Assembly: GCF_000208745.1 (NCBI RefSeq)
Contig: NC_030850.1
Location: 32,852,599 to 32,916,598 of the forward strand
Source: Theobroma cacao
Taxonomy: Eukaryota; Streptophyta; Magnoliopsida; Malvales; Malvaceae
Length of the DNA stretch: 64,000 nt
Direction: 5' to 3'
Shown here: in pieces, positions 1 through 13,100 of the stretch
Position numbering within the stretch: the stretch's first letter is position 1
Layout of the letters: each line of letters begins with the position of its first letter
Position numbers and translations under genes: made by a program
Notes under the pieces: model-generated
What the model was told of the DNA's origin: nothing
The model's database searches: none
Seen by the model: the letters and a program-made list of their open reading frames with translations, nothing else

Positions 1-1199
1 TGGTATCATGGAAACCCAATCTTTTTTTTCCTTCTTTCTTCTTCTTGCGTCAAAAGAAAAGAAAACCCAGAGGAAACCGAGAAATTAAAAGGAAGAATCA
101 GAATAACAATGTCCGGTGAGAAGGATATTTACTGACCAAGCACAACAATGGGGGGCAAAAGCTGGCAAAGTTTTGTTTTCCCTGGCAAAGACTCCACCAC
201 CGACCTTTAGAATCATGATGCAGCTTTTTTTTGTTTCTAATTTTACTCATTGGAAAATGTTCGAAAACAGAGTCAGGTCTCAGGTTTCAAAGAAAGGGAG
301 TGATAAATACTGGGGGTGCGGGTCTCACTCCCACACTGAAACTCTCTCTCTCTCTCTCCCTGCAACTGCAACGGTGAAATATCCCTTCATCTTTCATCAA
401 CCATCAGTGAGTCAGTTGCGGTCGGCTAACGGCCCCAGGATTACCGATCTCTTGACTTCTTTGTCAACTTCTTAAAGTTAAGATACTCTATTCTATTATT
501 TGCACAGATTTTCAGATTTAAGACCGCCTTTGATCACGTGACAAGAGATATCGAATTTCTCTCAAAGCAATGGGAAGATTCACATGGCAGTACTAAGTAA
601 CTTCAAAATATATAGCTCTTCTAGACAATATCAGATGTCCATGAATTCCCCTTTTTAAGACCTCTTCTTTCTTTCCCTTTTTTGTAGTTGGTCCAAAAAA
701 AGAAAAGCTTGCAGATCTTAAGACTTCTTTTTCTCTTTTTCAAAGATTAATAAGACACATAGAAAGCGAAATGAAAAGAAACAAAACTCTTGCAGTCGAC
801 CAAACATATGGAGTAATTTGCTATTTGAGTATTAACATGTTCTACTTGTACAATTGCCATTCTGAAGATAAAATTTTTTGAAGAGGAAAAAAGAAAAAAA
901 GAATATATCTCTACTCCATGATTCTCAGCAAACTTGGACACTCACCCCTACTCTTTTAAGGGGTTTCGACTTCTGATCCTATGAATTTTCTAACCTGCTC
1001 AGCCTCCCTTAAACTAAACACAGTAGACACCATAGGCCAATTGATCAGGTTTCTCATCACCAAATCACTGACTCTCTTGATATAAAGCAATCAATCATAC
1101 ACTGGTGGGAGTGGGAAAACTGGAGAAGAACCACGAAGGGAGAAACTACAATAGGCATCGTCAACTGTACATACATCGTAACCTGTACAATATGCCAAA
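1..1199. other. Spacer downstream of the paladin gene
   Basis: No gene is supported here. The stretch holds a short CT-repeat (about 343-359) within a pyrimidine-rich block, and several poly-A/T tracts. The right part probably includes the 3' UTR of the paladin gene, whose stop lies at 1,200-1,202. An open frame at 116-475 has the low-complexity composition of a promoter or leader and no recognisable domain. The left end could belong to the promoter or leader of a neighbouring gene beyond the window. Confidence 0.5.
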
Positions 1200-4100
1200 T
1201 TATTTATCTATTCTAAGATTACTACAGAGATGTCCAAGTTCAGGCCTTGCATCCATCCAAGAAGTGAATTTTGTCTCAATTGGAGATGTGCAGTATAGGT
1301 AAGACCGGAATGTGATGAGGAAGAAGTAACGCCTGCAAATAAACAAATACAAGTTTATCGATTATGAAAACAAAACACTTGGTGGTGCATCTTAGCGGCA
1401 ACATCTTTCCTCAAAAATAAGCAACCTAAACTCAATCTAGCATACTAGAATTTTCAAACCATAATAGAATGAGAAAGGAGCAACTCCTGGCACCATCAAG
1501 TTTCATTAGCAATAACTAACTAAACAGGGCCATGGCCTTGGAATTGAGCCCATCAATCAAAAGGAAAAGACTATCGAGCAAGCTATTTGGTTAAGGCGGT
1601 AAAATCCAACAACAACTCACCTTAAAGCCTTTATGCCCATATCCATAAGGTATGCCTGATGTTCATCATCATCATCTGTGACCTTCTCAAGTTCCTTATT
1701 GTAATGAAGGATATCATCTCGTAAATGCCCTGCACCAGCACACCTTCACAAAAATGGAAGAAACTCAGCATCATCAAAGGGTGAAAAAAGGCCAGTAACT
1801 GACTGGTTAAATGACTTGGGGAAGAAAAAACCAACTGCCCAAAAATATGAAACAAAATAAAAGCCATGAAATAAGAAATTAAACAAGCAGTGGGAGGGAC
1901 ATGTTCAACTGAGTCCAAAAAAGAAGATATTGCTGATATCAGCAGAACAATTCATCATTTTTACTTTTGCGGACCATTGAATGACTAATCTGATTATACA
2001 TATTGCTAAAATTGTAAAACAGTGAGAAGAAAAACTCCCTTTCAATTTTTTTACAAGAAATTTAAATAATAGGAAAAAAGAAAAGGAAAGGAGACAGACC
2101 TTTCAATAATGATATCAACATCTGCTTTGCTTTTGGGACCATGAATGAGAACTCTTGTAAGACTTAGTATGTCACGATAATCACCCATCCTTAGTGCTTC
2201 TTCATCAGAAGTTCGGGATGGCAAGTTTTCTTCAAGTGTAGAATGTAGATGTGCATCAGCCAATGATTGTGTAACACTAGATGTCCCAAACTTCACCTCT
2301 GCATCAAGTCTGCTACAGATGATTGCCATTGCATATGCAACTCCTCCAAATCCAGTATGTGATATATAAAGGTAACACCGTGAGGAGCTGTACAAGACAT
2401 AATTGCAGCTTCAAAAACAATATTTGATTCAAAGGAATCACTTTAAAGCAAATTCACAATTGCAGTTCCATTTTTTTTTGGTCAACAAAGAAATTGTCTT
2501 TACCTCAAAGCCTCTTAACCAATTACAAAAGAAAACACTTTTTCAAATTCTTGGCATCATAATAACAAAAATGGTCCTGATGTAAATAAATCTAGTCTTT
2601 CAAAAAACAAAAGATCTTTAAAGATGTTATTGGCCTTTTTAAAACTGATATGGTGAGGGTATTCTAGTTGGCAGTAGCAATTTCTTAACAGAATGATGCA
2701 GTTCATCTTTTATTTTCCTTCCCCCTTTTGAAAGAATATTCTATCTTTCAGGCTGATAACATATTAATAATTTTCAGATGGTGTTGCAAAATTTCCCAAA
2801 ATGATTATAAACCTAGCCACGGTATATATCACTCACCTAACAAGCAGTTAATACATAATATCCCAAGTTAAAATGTTATCTGGTAAATAATCCCTGCCTA
2901 GACACCCTGCTGCATGCATGCATGTATATATGCAGGTAGAACCAGACACAACAAAAATTTCTAGGTGTCACTTCAAAAGAATGATCAATGAAGCACTAGC
3001 TAGATATACTGATACTCACTCATCTTGACAGTTCTGGATTTCATCCACATCAGAAGCTAAAGCTTCCCTCTCTCTAGTTAATGGTATCCTCCTATAAGCT
3101 ATATTATACCCCTCATTCTTTAGAGCTGCATATACTTCGGCAGGCGACTTCACATCATCAGCAAAGATGTTTTCCCAGTATCCTACAACACTGGACTGAT
3201 TTGATAATGGGCTATATTCTTCACGATGTAAAAGCATTCGACCTCCAGACTGTCTAACCTCAGATAATATATCTTCCTTTAGCCGTGCCTCCATGTGTTC
3301 CACCTGCATTATGGTCACAATGCAAGAAGTAAGTAATTGGCACTTAATAACTAACCCATACACAATAAACCACATTCATGCTGACATACCACTGGGCCAG
3401 TAATTCCAACATGCTTTAGGGTATCAACAGGCTTATTTAACTCCCTCAGTACAAATGGTGTGCCATTAATGTACACAACTGCCTCTTCTCTCAGATCAGT
3501 CACCACCACTTTCTGACCAGCAAATCCTTCTGCCTTGGACTTGTTGGCACCTAGATATGCTAGCATCTCCTTAGCACCACTAATTGTTGGAGTTGCCATG
3601 CTATAAACAGGGTATTCATCCACCTAGAACAAACAGGTGTCAAAGGCATATAAGGATTCTGCCAACGTTTAATCATTTATATGGTTTGTTTTTTTATAAA
3701 ATTAAGACCAAGAATATGCACGATTCTAGTGCGCGTGTGACCTAAAAATTTGAAATGAGGTAAGAGGAACTGAACTATAATAATATGTTGCTGTGAATAC
3801 AAACCTAAACAGACAGAAGTCAATCTAACACAAGCAAATCTAAAAGATAAAAAAGGAAAGACATATTTCCATGTACCACTGAGAAGAAAAAAAAATCTTT
3901 GACACAATTTGATGAACCACATTGAGTAAGATGTTGCATCTCATATACCAGTAACTTTGACATAGACTCTTGAAAAGGTAAATAGACATGATTTACTGCA
4001 ATGAAGCAGGTAGATTTAACAGAAAATACCTATCTTATGGACAACATTTACTATAAAATATAAAACATCAAGGAGAATGCTAGATATATTAACACTATAA

Positions 4101-7100
4101 TGACCTTAATGGTTAGACGGCCTTATGGCATAACAATCTCAAGAAAGTCGTTTTTCTTTTGAACAAACCTTGAAAACATGTGGTGCACCATGAATTTGGA
4201 TGTTGCTGGAAGTCCTCTGACCAGGAAAGAAGTACATCTTAAGTATAGAGCCATTCCCTAAAACAGAACCATTACGTGCCTTCACAATGGCCTCCATTAC
4301 AGCATCTCCATGTTGGGATTCATGTGGTGCTCTCAATTCCTCCTGCATTCAAGAAGCAAATTAGTTGCACAAGCATAATCAAAACAAAAGATAAAAATGT
4401 CAAAATACGACAAACTTAGAACATTGTGTTCATTAAACCCTTGACTTGATTCTAGACAGAGAAGAATAGTTACAGGGACAGTGAAAAATCGCCCAGGCCT
4501 TAATCTTATACTCCATTTCATTGCTTGGACCTCCGGTCTCTGATGCAACCAGTTCTTAAATGTCATCATGCATTCTCCTTGTCCACAAAACCCATCAAAT
4601 GCTTCACTTCCAAGATATGCAGCAAAAGCAATTAAACGGAAATACCGTTCCAAGTACTCAGCACCACGGTTCAGTGCCACTCTCCTCACCCTTGGCTCAA
4701 CATGCTGTTGGTTGAATACCTTCCTGTACTGCAGAACTGCTTGTCGTATGTTCTGTAGTGCTGAACATCTATCAATGATTGCATCTAAGGCCTCACGGCA
4801 CTCCACTCCATTATCAAATAATCTTGTTATCTTCCACAACAGTAAGATATCATCAATGCCAAATGCACGGCCTTGCTCATTTTCTGTTTTTACTTTAACA
4901 GTACTAGAGGTCAATCTAGTGGCACTGCTTCCACTTTCTTCACCACTTGAGGAGCTTCCATCTGCCTGTTCACGGCTCATGTCATCAACCAGGGCTTTAA
5001 TTGGTCTCCCATAATCAATACGAAGCTTCACAAGGCAAGCTATTACAGTACCAGTTGTTGTCCTCCCTCTTCCCATCTATGAAAAGAAAGGGAACAATGA
5101 TATTTAGGTGAGAGTGAGAAAAAGAAGCAGACACAAAAAAGTAATAAGCATCTGCAAATCCATATAGCCATCAAAACAATTTGCAAAAAAAATACCTGGC
5201 AATTGAATACAAAAGAAGTATCCTTTGAAGCAGAAGCGATGTTTGCAGCCAGTGTATCGAAGTCAGAACTTTTGGGAGCTTTGCCATCAGTGATGGGCAC
5301 ACGTGCATACTTAATGGGAAAACCATCATCCCCTAAGCATTTAAAAACCTCAAGTGGAGTTTGTATAGAATCAGAATTGACATGTTCCCAAGCATCAAAT
5401 ATTTGCCCATCATCTGTCTCATGAATGACCATTATAGCACCCTCATAGCGTTCAGCTTCTCGCAGAATATCTTCCTTCAATCGAGCTTCCATTCTCTCCA
5501 CTCTCTCACGATCAATTCCCTGAATGAACATATCAAGTTAGACTCCAGTAACAATGGTCCCTTTTCTTCCCAAGTGGATGGGGCAGGGGGGATTCAGAAA
5601 CCATTTGCACAAACCAAAGAAACAGATACTCTTTTGGAAAGAGCCATGTTTATTTCAGGTACAAGTACTACTATTTATATCAATTACCAACAATCAAATG
5701 ATTATATTTCTAGCTAATACAAATCAGATGTGTCCATTCTGTGAGTTTAGTTCATTTTAATTTCTTAAGTGGCTTGTTCCTGATGCACACTAGAAAGTAA
5801 GACAGTCCATATGGTTTTAATTGCATTTTGGATTAAATAAAATGCATGTCTCCACTTTCTCATGATGACATATAAATGCAATAAATTAAGTTTGTGTCTG
5901 CATCCATGTCCACGTATCTAAAAATTCTTCAAACCTGCTGTCCTCATAACATGCTTAGCTTATTGTTGAAATCTACTGCAGTGAAATAAAATGTTCAATT
6001 AAGCTATAAACAGTCAAGATAGCTGGGCATCACATGCTTCAAAAAAATCATTTTCCCCTGAAAGTCCACTGGATTTTTCAGAAAAACGTTGCCAGACAAC
6101 AAAGAAATGATTCAATAAATTTCCTTTCCAAACATAGAGTATGATGACAATGAGCAAATACCAGTGGTGATGCTATACTGTACGCACAATAACTCACACC
6201 GCAATGTGTGTGAAACATCTGAACTAGAGATCCTTCAGTTCATAAAGCTCATCCACACAGATCTTCAAAAAAATTTTAACAGATATGACAAGAATTAAAT
6301 GTAATTTACCGTGTACTCCAACATGTTTTTATAAGGTCTTTCAACCTCACGAAGAACAAATGGCTTTCCATTAATGTAGATAACGGGTTCTTCCCGCATA
6401 TTGTGCCAAAAAACTGGACGACCACCTTTGGCACTGCCAATCCTTTGAATGACAGATAGAATTCCATCAATAGTTGGATTTGCAACTCCATAAACTGGAA
6501 ACCCAGGAACCTCTCTGAAATTAGGAGCACCCTCCACTCTCTCTGGTAAGCTTACATTTTGACAACCAGGACAGTGATCACTTTTTAGGACAGTCTGGCT
6601 CCCAAGAACCTCTCCATTCCTCAGAGCAGCAACTACACCCACTTCATGAGGGCGACCATCACCAGATTCAATAACCTTTGCCAAAGATGGTTTCAGACTT
6701 GCATATCCAAGTGCACCCATTGGATCTCTCCGAAGCAACCTGAAACAATAAGTTGCCAATTAATGCATGCACCAACACAAATTCCATAGTGGGGATTATT
6801 TTCTTTTAAAAATCAGTTGGAAAACAAATTTAGCATCATACTAAGGATGAGAAAATGAACTTTAACAATGCAGGTGACAGTTTAGCATTCAATAAAAATA
6901 ATTTTATAAGCACATCAAATTGCTACTAATGCATTTACCCTTCTTGATTCCTTTACAAAAACAATTCCCTGAAACAAATGAAGTGAGAAAAACAATGGGG
7001 TTGGGGAGAAGCAACTTGTTGCCATCTAATCGAGACCAACTGAACATCAAATGGCTGAATTAGAATCATTCTTGCAGTTTAACTGACCAGGCAACTTCTA

Positions 7101-10100
7101 TTCAACAAGGCGCTAGTTCAACTGAACCCCAACTGAGCATGTAAAGGCAAAGACATTAAGTATCAGAAGCAACCACCACAATATCCACAATGTTTTATCA
7201 CATCATAACTAAATGGTAAGAATTGATGACATAAACAAAGCAAGATTCAGATGTTCAGGCAGCTCGGCTTCTGTTGACACTTTACTATTAGTCGGTTCTC
7301 ATCATGATTCTCAAAATGTTTGCTCCATTTGACTCACTATATGACCCTTAAATGTATACTTAAAAAAATTGTACTTGTATCTCTACTGCTTCTATAAGTG
7401 CAAAATCAGTACTATGAAGGGTTTAGCATCAGTTCCTGAAATTAAAACAGGGAACTTCTTATAAGACTCTTGCAATTAAATCTTTACCTGCGAATAATGC
7501 TATATAATTCTGGCCTTGCTTTCATCCAGTCAGCAAAACTGGTATGATCACAGGAACTAGAACGGAGAGCTGCTCTCTCTGAATGGAAATATACAGCAAA
7601 GCATATAAGAAAGTAATATCTCTCCAAGTACTCCACAAAAAATGAAAGTGATGCTTCCCTCTTCATCTCATCTGGCTGACGAAGAATACTATTCCGATAA
7701 GCGGCAATTGCTTCTCTTAAGTTCTGTACTTGCATATAAAGCAACACCGTATGAGTTGTATAAACCTATAATAAAACTTAATAAGCATGCAGATAAAGAC
7801 AATTATATCTTGTCCCTAGGAAGGAATTAAGGCAATGGTCTCCCAGCTAGTAGTTTTACCTAAAGCAATACTTGCATTAAGTTAGAGTAGGAACTTGGAA
7901 ACTAAACCTGAATGCAATGGGATACTTAGAAAGCCATACCTGCATTGAAGAACATTTGTCAATGACCTTGTCCACTTGTCTTTTCCCTTCAACACCACCC
8001 TAAAGGAATGTCACTATTAATAAGAAAAAAGATCCAAGGGTATGTTAAAAAATAACCAAGAGCCAAATAGCGGTATTAAATACCTCAAGGACCCGAATCA
8101 GGCTTCTTATGACTGCATATTCTCCTCTGCGAATTGCCACCTCAGAATTGGGCATACTGTCAGTGACATTAGAACCAGACTCAAAAACTCTGCCAATTGA
8201 ATTGGTTCTTGGTATGCCTACGTCATTAGATATAAAAACATTAGAAATCAGAATAAGTTACATTAGATGAAATTACGCATTTTACTGTCTCTGGACACAT
8301 TTAAGGACAATTTACACTCTGGTATATTTGATTGACCAATGTAAAATGAGATAAAAAAGAAAAAAAGAAAAGGGATGAAATGGGGAAACACCACTATTTT
8401 CCAAGTTGCGGATGAGATATCCTCTCCTTTCTTCCAACATCTAATCAAATTTCAGTCACAAATGTTACAATTTCTTGGCCTAGATAAAGTCAATGACCTA
8501 TAGCTCAGTATATTTACCGTGAAGTTGATTTTGGCATAAGAAAACTAGCGTAGAAATGAGAAAATTCAAGCAAAAACAAAAAATAAAAAACCCAAATAGT
8601 CCAATAGAGTAATGTAAACATATTTATGTTGATAAGAGGGATGGCATAAATAGTAGAAAATTTGTAGTCTGTTTGCATTAAATTGCATAAACAAAGAGAC
8701 ACCACTACCAGAAGCTCCAATTCTGTTGAGATAAACCAAAGTTGCAATCACCATGCCAGTAGTTGTTCTTCCTCGTCCCATTTGACAATTAAAAATTACC
8801 TCAGTGCTTATGTCAGCTTGTGAAATTTTATTAACCTGGAAACAAAAGATAAACAGATAATATATTACATTATCTGCAACGTGCAATGTTCAGATTTCAA
8901 TGCTTACATGTTTAATAATCATAAAACCAAAAGATTGACTTCATAGCCAAGTATCTTTTATGCACAAAATGAAACATGACAACCATCAAATTAAATTCAC
9001 ACTTTTAAGACTTTTCTCAAATAGACTAAAACTGCCATGGTCATAAACAGGCTTCCATGTAGAAGATATCAGTGCACCAAATACAAGCATTTCTATGATG
9101 ATTTTTAATTTAAAATTAAGAACCAAGATTTCGAGTCACCATACTCCTGACATTATGTAAGACATGGAAATAGACACACCTCTCCTTATTATTATACTTC
9201 TTTCTTTATGGGAAAACCATCAAATAAACTCATTAAAAATTTAAAATTCATTTAGCTCTATGAATCCTTTTGCATCACTTCAGTGTGTTTTCTATATAAG
9301 TCACTGAGCTCAAAAGAGAGGGGGGGGGAAAGTACCCACTGATTTCCAATCAGTCAACCCAAGAGCAAAACTCAGAGAAAAACTCAATCTGTCAAGAGCC
9401 CTCCACCATCACTGTTAAAAAGAGTTGCATTCAAACTATATTACCGGGCTGTAAAGAAAATCATACTAAGACACAATTTTACAAATAAAAGTTCAACTGA
9501 TCAGAAGAGTGAGTCCATATTACCCCAGGTATTTATATAAAGAAAAATTGGGGTGGGGATATTTGGTTGTCCAAGTATTAGCAGAAGTTTAATAGGAAAG
9601 ATGTAACAAAGTGGAAGGAGGATGACTCAAAAAGCAAACAAAGTTCATAAATTATTCAAATCATCATGCAGCATAAGGCCAATAACAATGAACTCACCAG
9701 AATATCAAAATCCAGCTCCTTCGGTGATTTTTCATCCGTTATAGGCACGCGCTCATAGTCAACCAAGTACCCTTCGAGTTGCAATTCCTCATACACCTAC
9801 ACTAGTGAAACACCCAAAAAATTGAGTTCAAGATGATAATTCAAAATCTTGGCAGATCAGTCATGTTTTCTTATTTTCCAAAGCTTATACCTCCAATGGT
9901 GTCTTCACAGAATCAAAGGAAACTCGTTCCCACTGGTCCACCATCTGACCATCTGGCAGTTCATCAGTGACAAGGATCTTATTTGCATATCTGCTATGTC
10001 AGATTTCCAAATAAAATTTGCTATTATGCAGGGCAGGTGCTACCATTGGTAAAGACAGCAAATAAATGTTTACAAGTCACAATAAATAAAATGTGCAATT

Positions 10101-13100
10101 AAAGGAAATACCTTGCAGCTTCCATCAAAATATCTTCCTTTAATCGAGCTTCCATTTGCTCAACCCTGTGCCTGTTGATTCCCTATTCAACATAAAGACT
10201 ATAATCAAGTAAACAATAAACAAAAAAAGTAAATGTCAGCAGGCCTTTGGCATGCACATACATGCTACATATATGAGTATGGATATTGTAATTTAAAACT
10301 GTTGACAGCTGGGAATGACCAACATCTATTCACCAGCTTGAGGGGGAGTGTCGACAGCATATCAATTTATTTTATTGACTATATTCCAGATTTGTAAGAG
10401 TTAGTTTAGGGATATTATTTGCTTTCTCTATTTTCCTCTTTTTGCCAGATTATTTCCTGATTTCTTGATCCCTAATTTCTGATAATTTACCAGATTCCAA
10501 GACTTAATTTAGATAGGTTTTCTTGTATATAATTAGCACCTAGTAATTCCAATATGATATTAGAGAATTTTGTTTCATTCTCTGTTTTCATGGTATCAGA
10601 GCTTCAGCTCCTCTAACCATTATTATTGGCCAAAGCAACCATTGCAGATACAACTCTAGAAGGTTCCTCAGAGGTGTCATCTGAACCTTCTAGAAATGTG
10701 TCTTTATCTGTGATTCCTACTGTCAGGGAAACCCATCCTCCCCAAATAACCCAACACAAACTCAATGGGGCCAATTTCCTTGAATGGTCTCAGTCGGTTA
10801 TGCTAGTAATACGAGGCCAAGGAAAACTCGGCTACTTAACGGGTACAAAGGTAACACCAAAGGAAGGAGCAGCAGGTCATTCAACTTGGGAGTCAGAGAA
10901 TTCCATGGTTATGGCATAGTTAATTAATTCCTTGGAGCCTAAGATTGACCAGACTTATTTATTTTACAAGACAGCAAAGGAGATATGGGATATGGCACAT
11001 GAAATGTAATCAGATTTGGAAAACTCAGCACAATGTTTTGAGGTCAGATCTGCCCTAAGAAGCACAAAACAAGGTAATCTTTCAGTGACTGAGAAATTCA
11101 ATACTTTGACTAAGTTATGGCAGAAGATGGATATGTTTTATGAAACAAATTGGCATTGTCCTGAGGACAGCTTAAAGTATAAGCAAATTCTTGAAAAAGA
11201 ACAGGTATTTGATTTTCTTCATGGTTTAAGTAAGGAGTTAGATGAAGTACGAGGTCGACTTTTGGGGACAAAACCTTTTCCAAACATTAGAGAGGCATTT
11301 GCAGAGGTGAGAAGGGAAGAAAGCAAGAAACATGTTATGCTAAGAGTGACTACAGAGGTTTGTTTCAGATAACTTGTCCCAAAGTTCTGCTCTTGTTTCG
11401 AAAAAACATGAACCTGCCAACTCCAGTGATCAGCATGAGAATCGGAAAAATGATAAAATCTGGTGTGATCATTGCCAACATCCATATCACACTAGAGAAA
11501 CATGCTCGAAGATACATGGAAAACCAACAAATTGGAAGGCATGTAAACAAGGTGAACAAAGTAGAGGTTTTCAAGCTGTTGCAAAGGAAAACAAGGCTGG
11601 AAGATCAATTTTTAGCAAGGAACAGCATGAACAACTACAACTCCTTCTTGCCCAACATCGAACTAGTGCACAAGTTCCAACTTCAAATTGTTCTATAGCC
11701 CAGAAAGGTAATTATCTCTCTGCCTTGAGTGCAAATTCTGAATCTAATGGCCCTTGGATTATGGATTCAAGAGCTTCGGATCATATGATCAGATGCCACA
11801 GGTCTTCTCTACCTATGCCCCATGCCCGAGAAATTCCAAAATTAGTGTTGTTGATGGTGCTTTGTCATCTGTTATTGGAAAAGGATCTGTAAATTTCGCT
11901 AATATGACACTAAAATCTGTACTTCATGTCCCAAATTTAAAATGTATTCTAGTGTCTTTTAGCAAATTGACAAATGATTTGAATTGTGTGGCTAAGTTTT
12001 ATCCATCATTTGGTGAGTTTCAAGATTTACTATCGGGGAGGACAATTGGCAATGCTAAGATACGTGACGGGCTGTACTACCTTGAGGATAATGGACAAGT
12101 GAATAAACAAGCTCTGGCTCTAAGTGGCGAATTGACTCCAGTTTCTAATAAGATTATGTTATGGCATAATAGGTTAGGCCATCCTAGTTTTTCATATTTG
12201 AAAAACTTGTTTCCTTCTCTGTTCAATAATAAAGATATCAATTCTTTTCATTGTGAAACCTGTATATTTGCCAAACATACCCGTACTTCTTATCCAAATC
12301 AACCATACAAGTCATCTAAACCTTTTTTCATTGATCCATAGTGATATTTGGAGTCCTTCAAGGGTAAATAATATTTCGGGAATCAAATGGTTCATAACCT
12401 TTATTGATGACCATTCAAGAGCATGTTGGGTCTATCTTCTCAAAGAAAAATCAGATTCAGCCACCATTTTCCAACAATTCCATAAAATGATCCAAAACCA
12501 ATTTGATACATCAATTCAAATTCTTCGAACAGATACTGGTCGGAAATATTTCAATTCAATACTTGGCAATTACTTTACAGAAAATGGAATTTTCCACCAA
12601 AGTTCTTGTATCAAAACCCCACAACAAAATGGTATTGCTGAACGTAAAAATTGCCATCTATTGGAGACTGCAAGTGCACTTATGTTCACAACTCATGTTC
12701 CTAGACAATTTTGGGGTGAGGCAGTCCTAACTGCATCATACTTGATAAACAGACTTCCATCCCGAGTCCTCCGATTTAAAACTCTTTTGAGTATCTTACT
12801 GGAAACCTATCCTCAAACTCGATTATTCACCTCCTTGTCTCCAAAAGTCTTTGGCTGCACTTCCTTCGTACATAATACCAGTCCTACTCGTGAAAAATTA
12901 GATCCTAAAGCTATAAAATGTATTTTTGTAGGATACTCTCCTAGTCAAAAAGGGTACAAATGCTACTGTCCAACTACAAAAAAAAATGTTTGTTTCCGTA
13001 GATGTCTCTTTCCTTGAAAATCAACCTTTCTACCCAAATCCTACTCTTCAGGGGGAGATACTAGGAGAAGAAGAGCTTTGGGATTGTCTTATTCCTCTTC

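Noticed and set aside
108..475. Short + strand open frame and an ATGTCCG|GTGAGA that looks like a tiny first exon
   Set aside because: No following exon on the + strand could be found before the paladin 3' end, and the frame is low complexity with no domain.
4568..5014. 148-codon + strand open frame across a paladin exon
   Set aside because: It is the antisense shadow of paladin exon 13, which carries the P-loop and conserved sequence.
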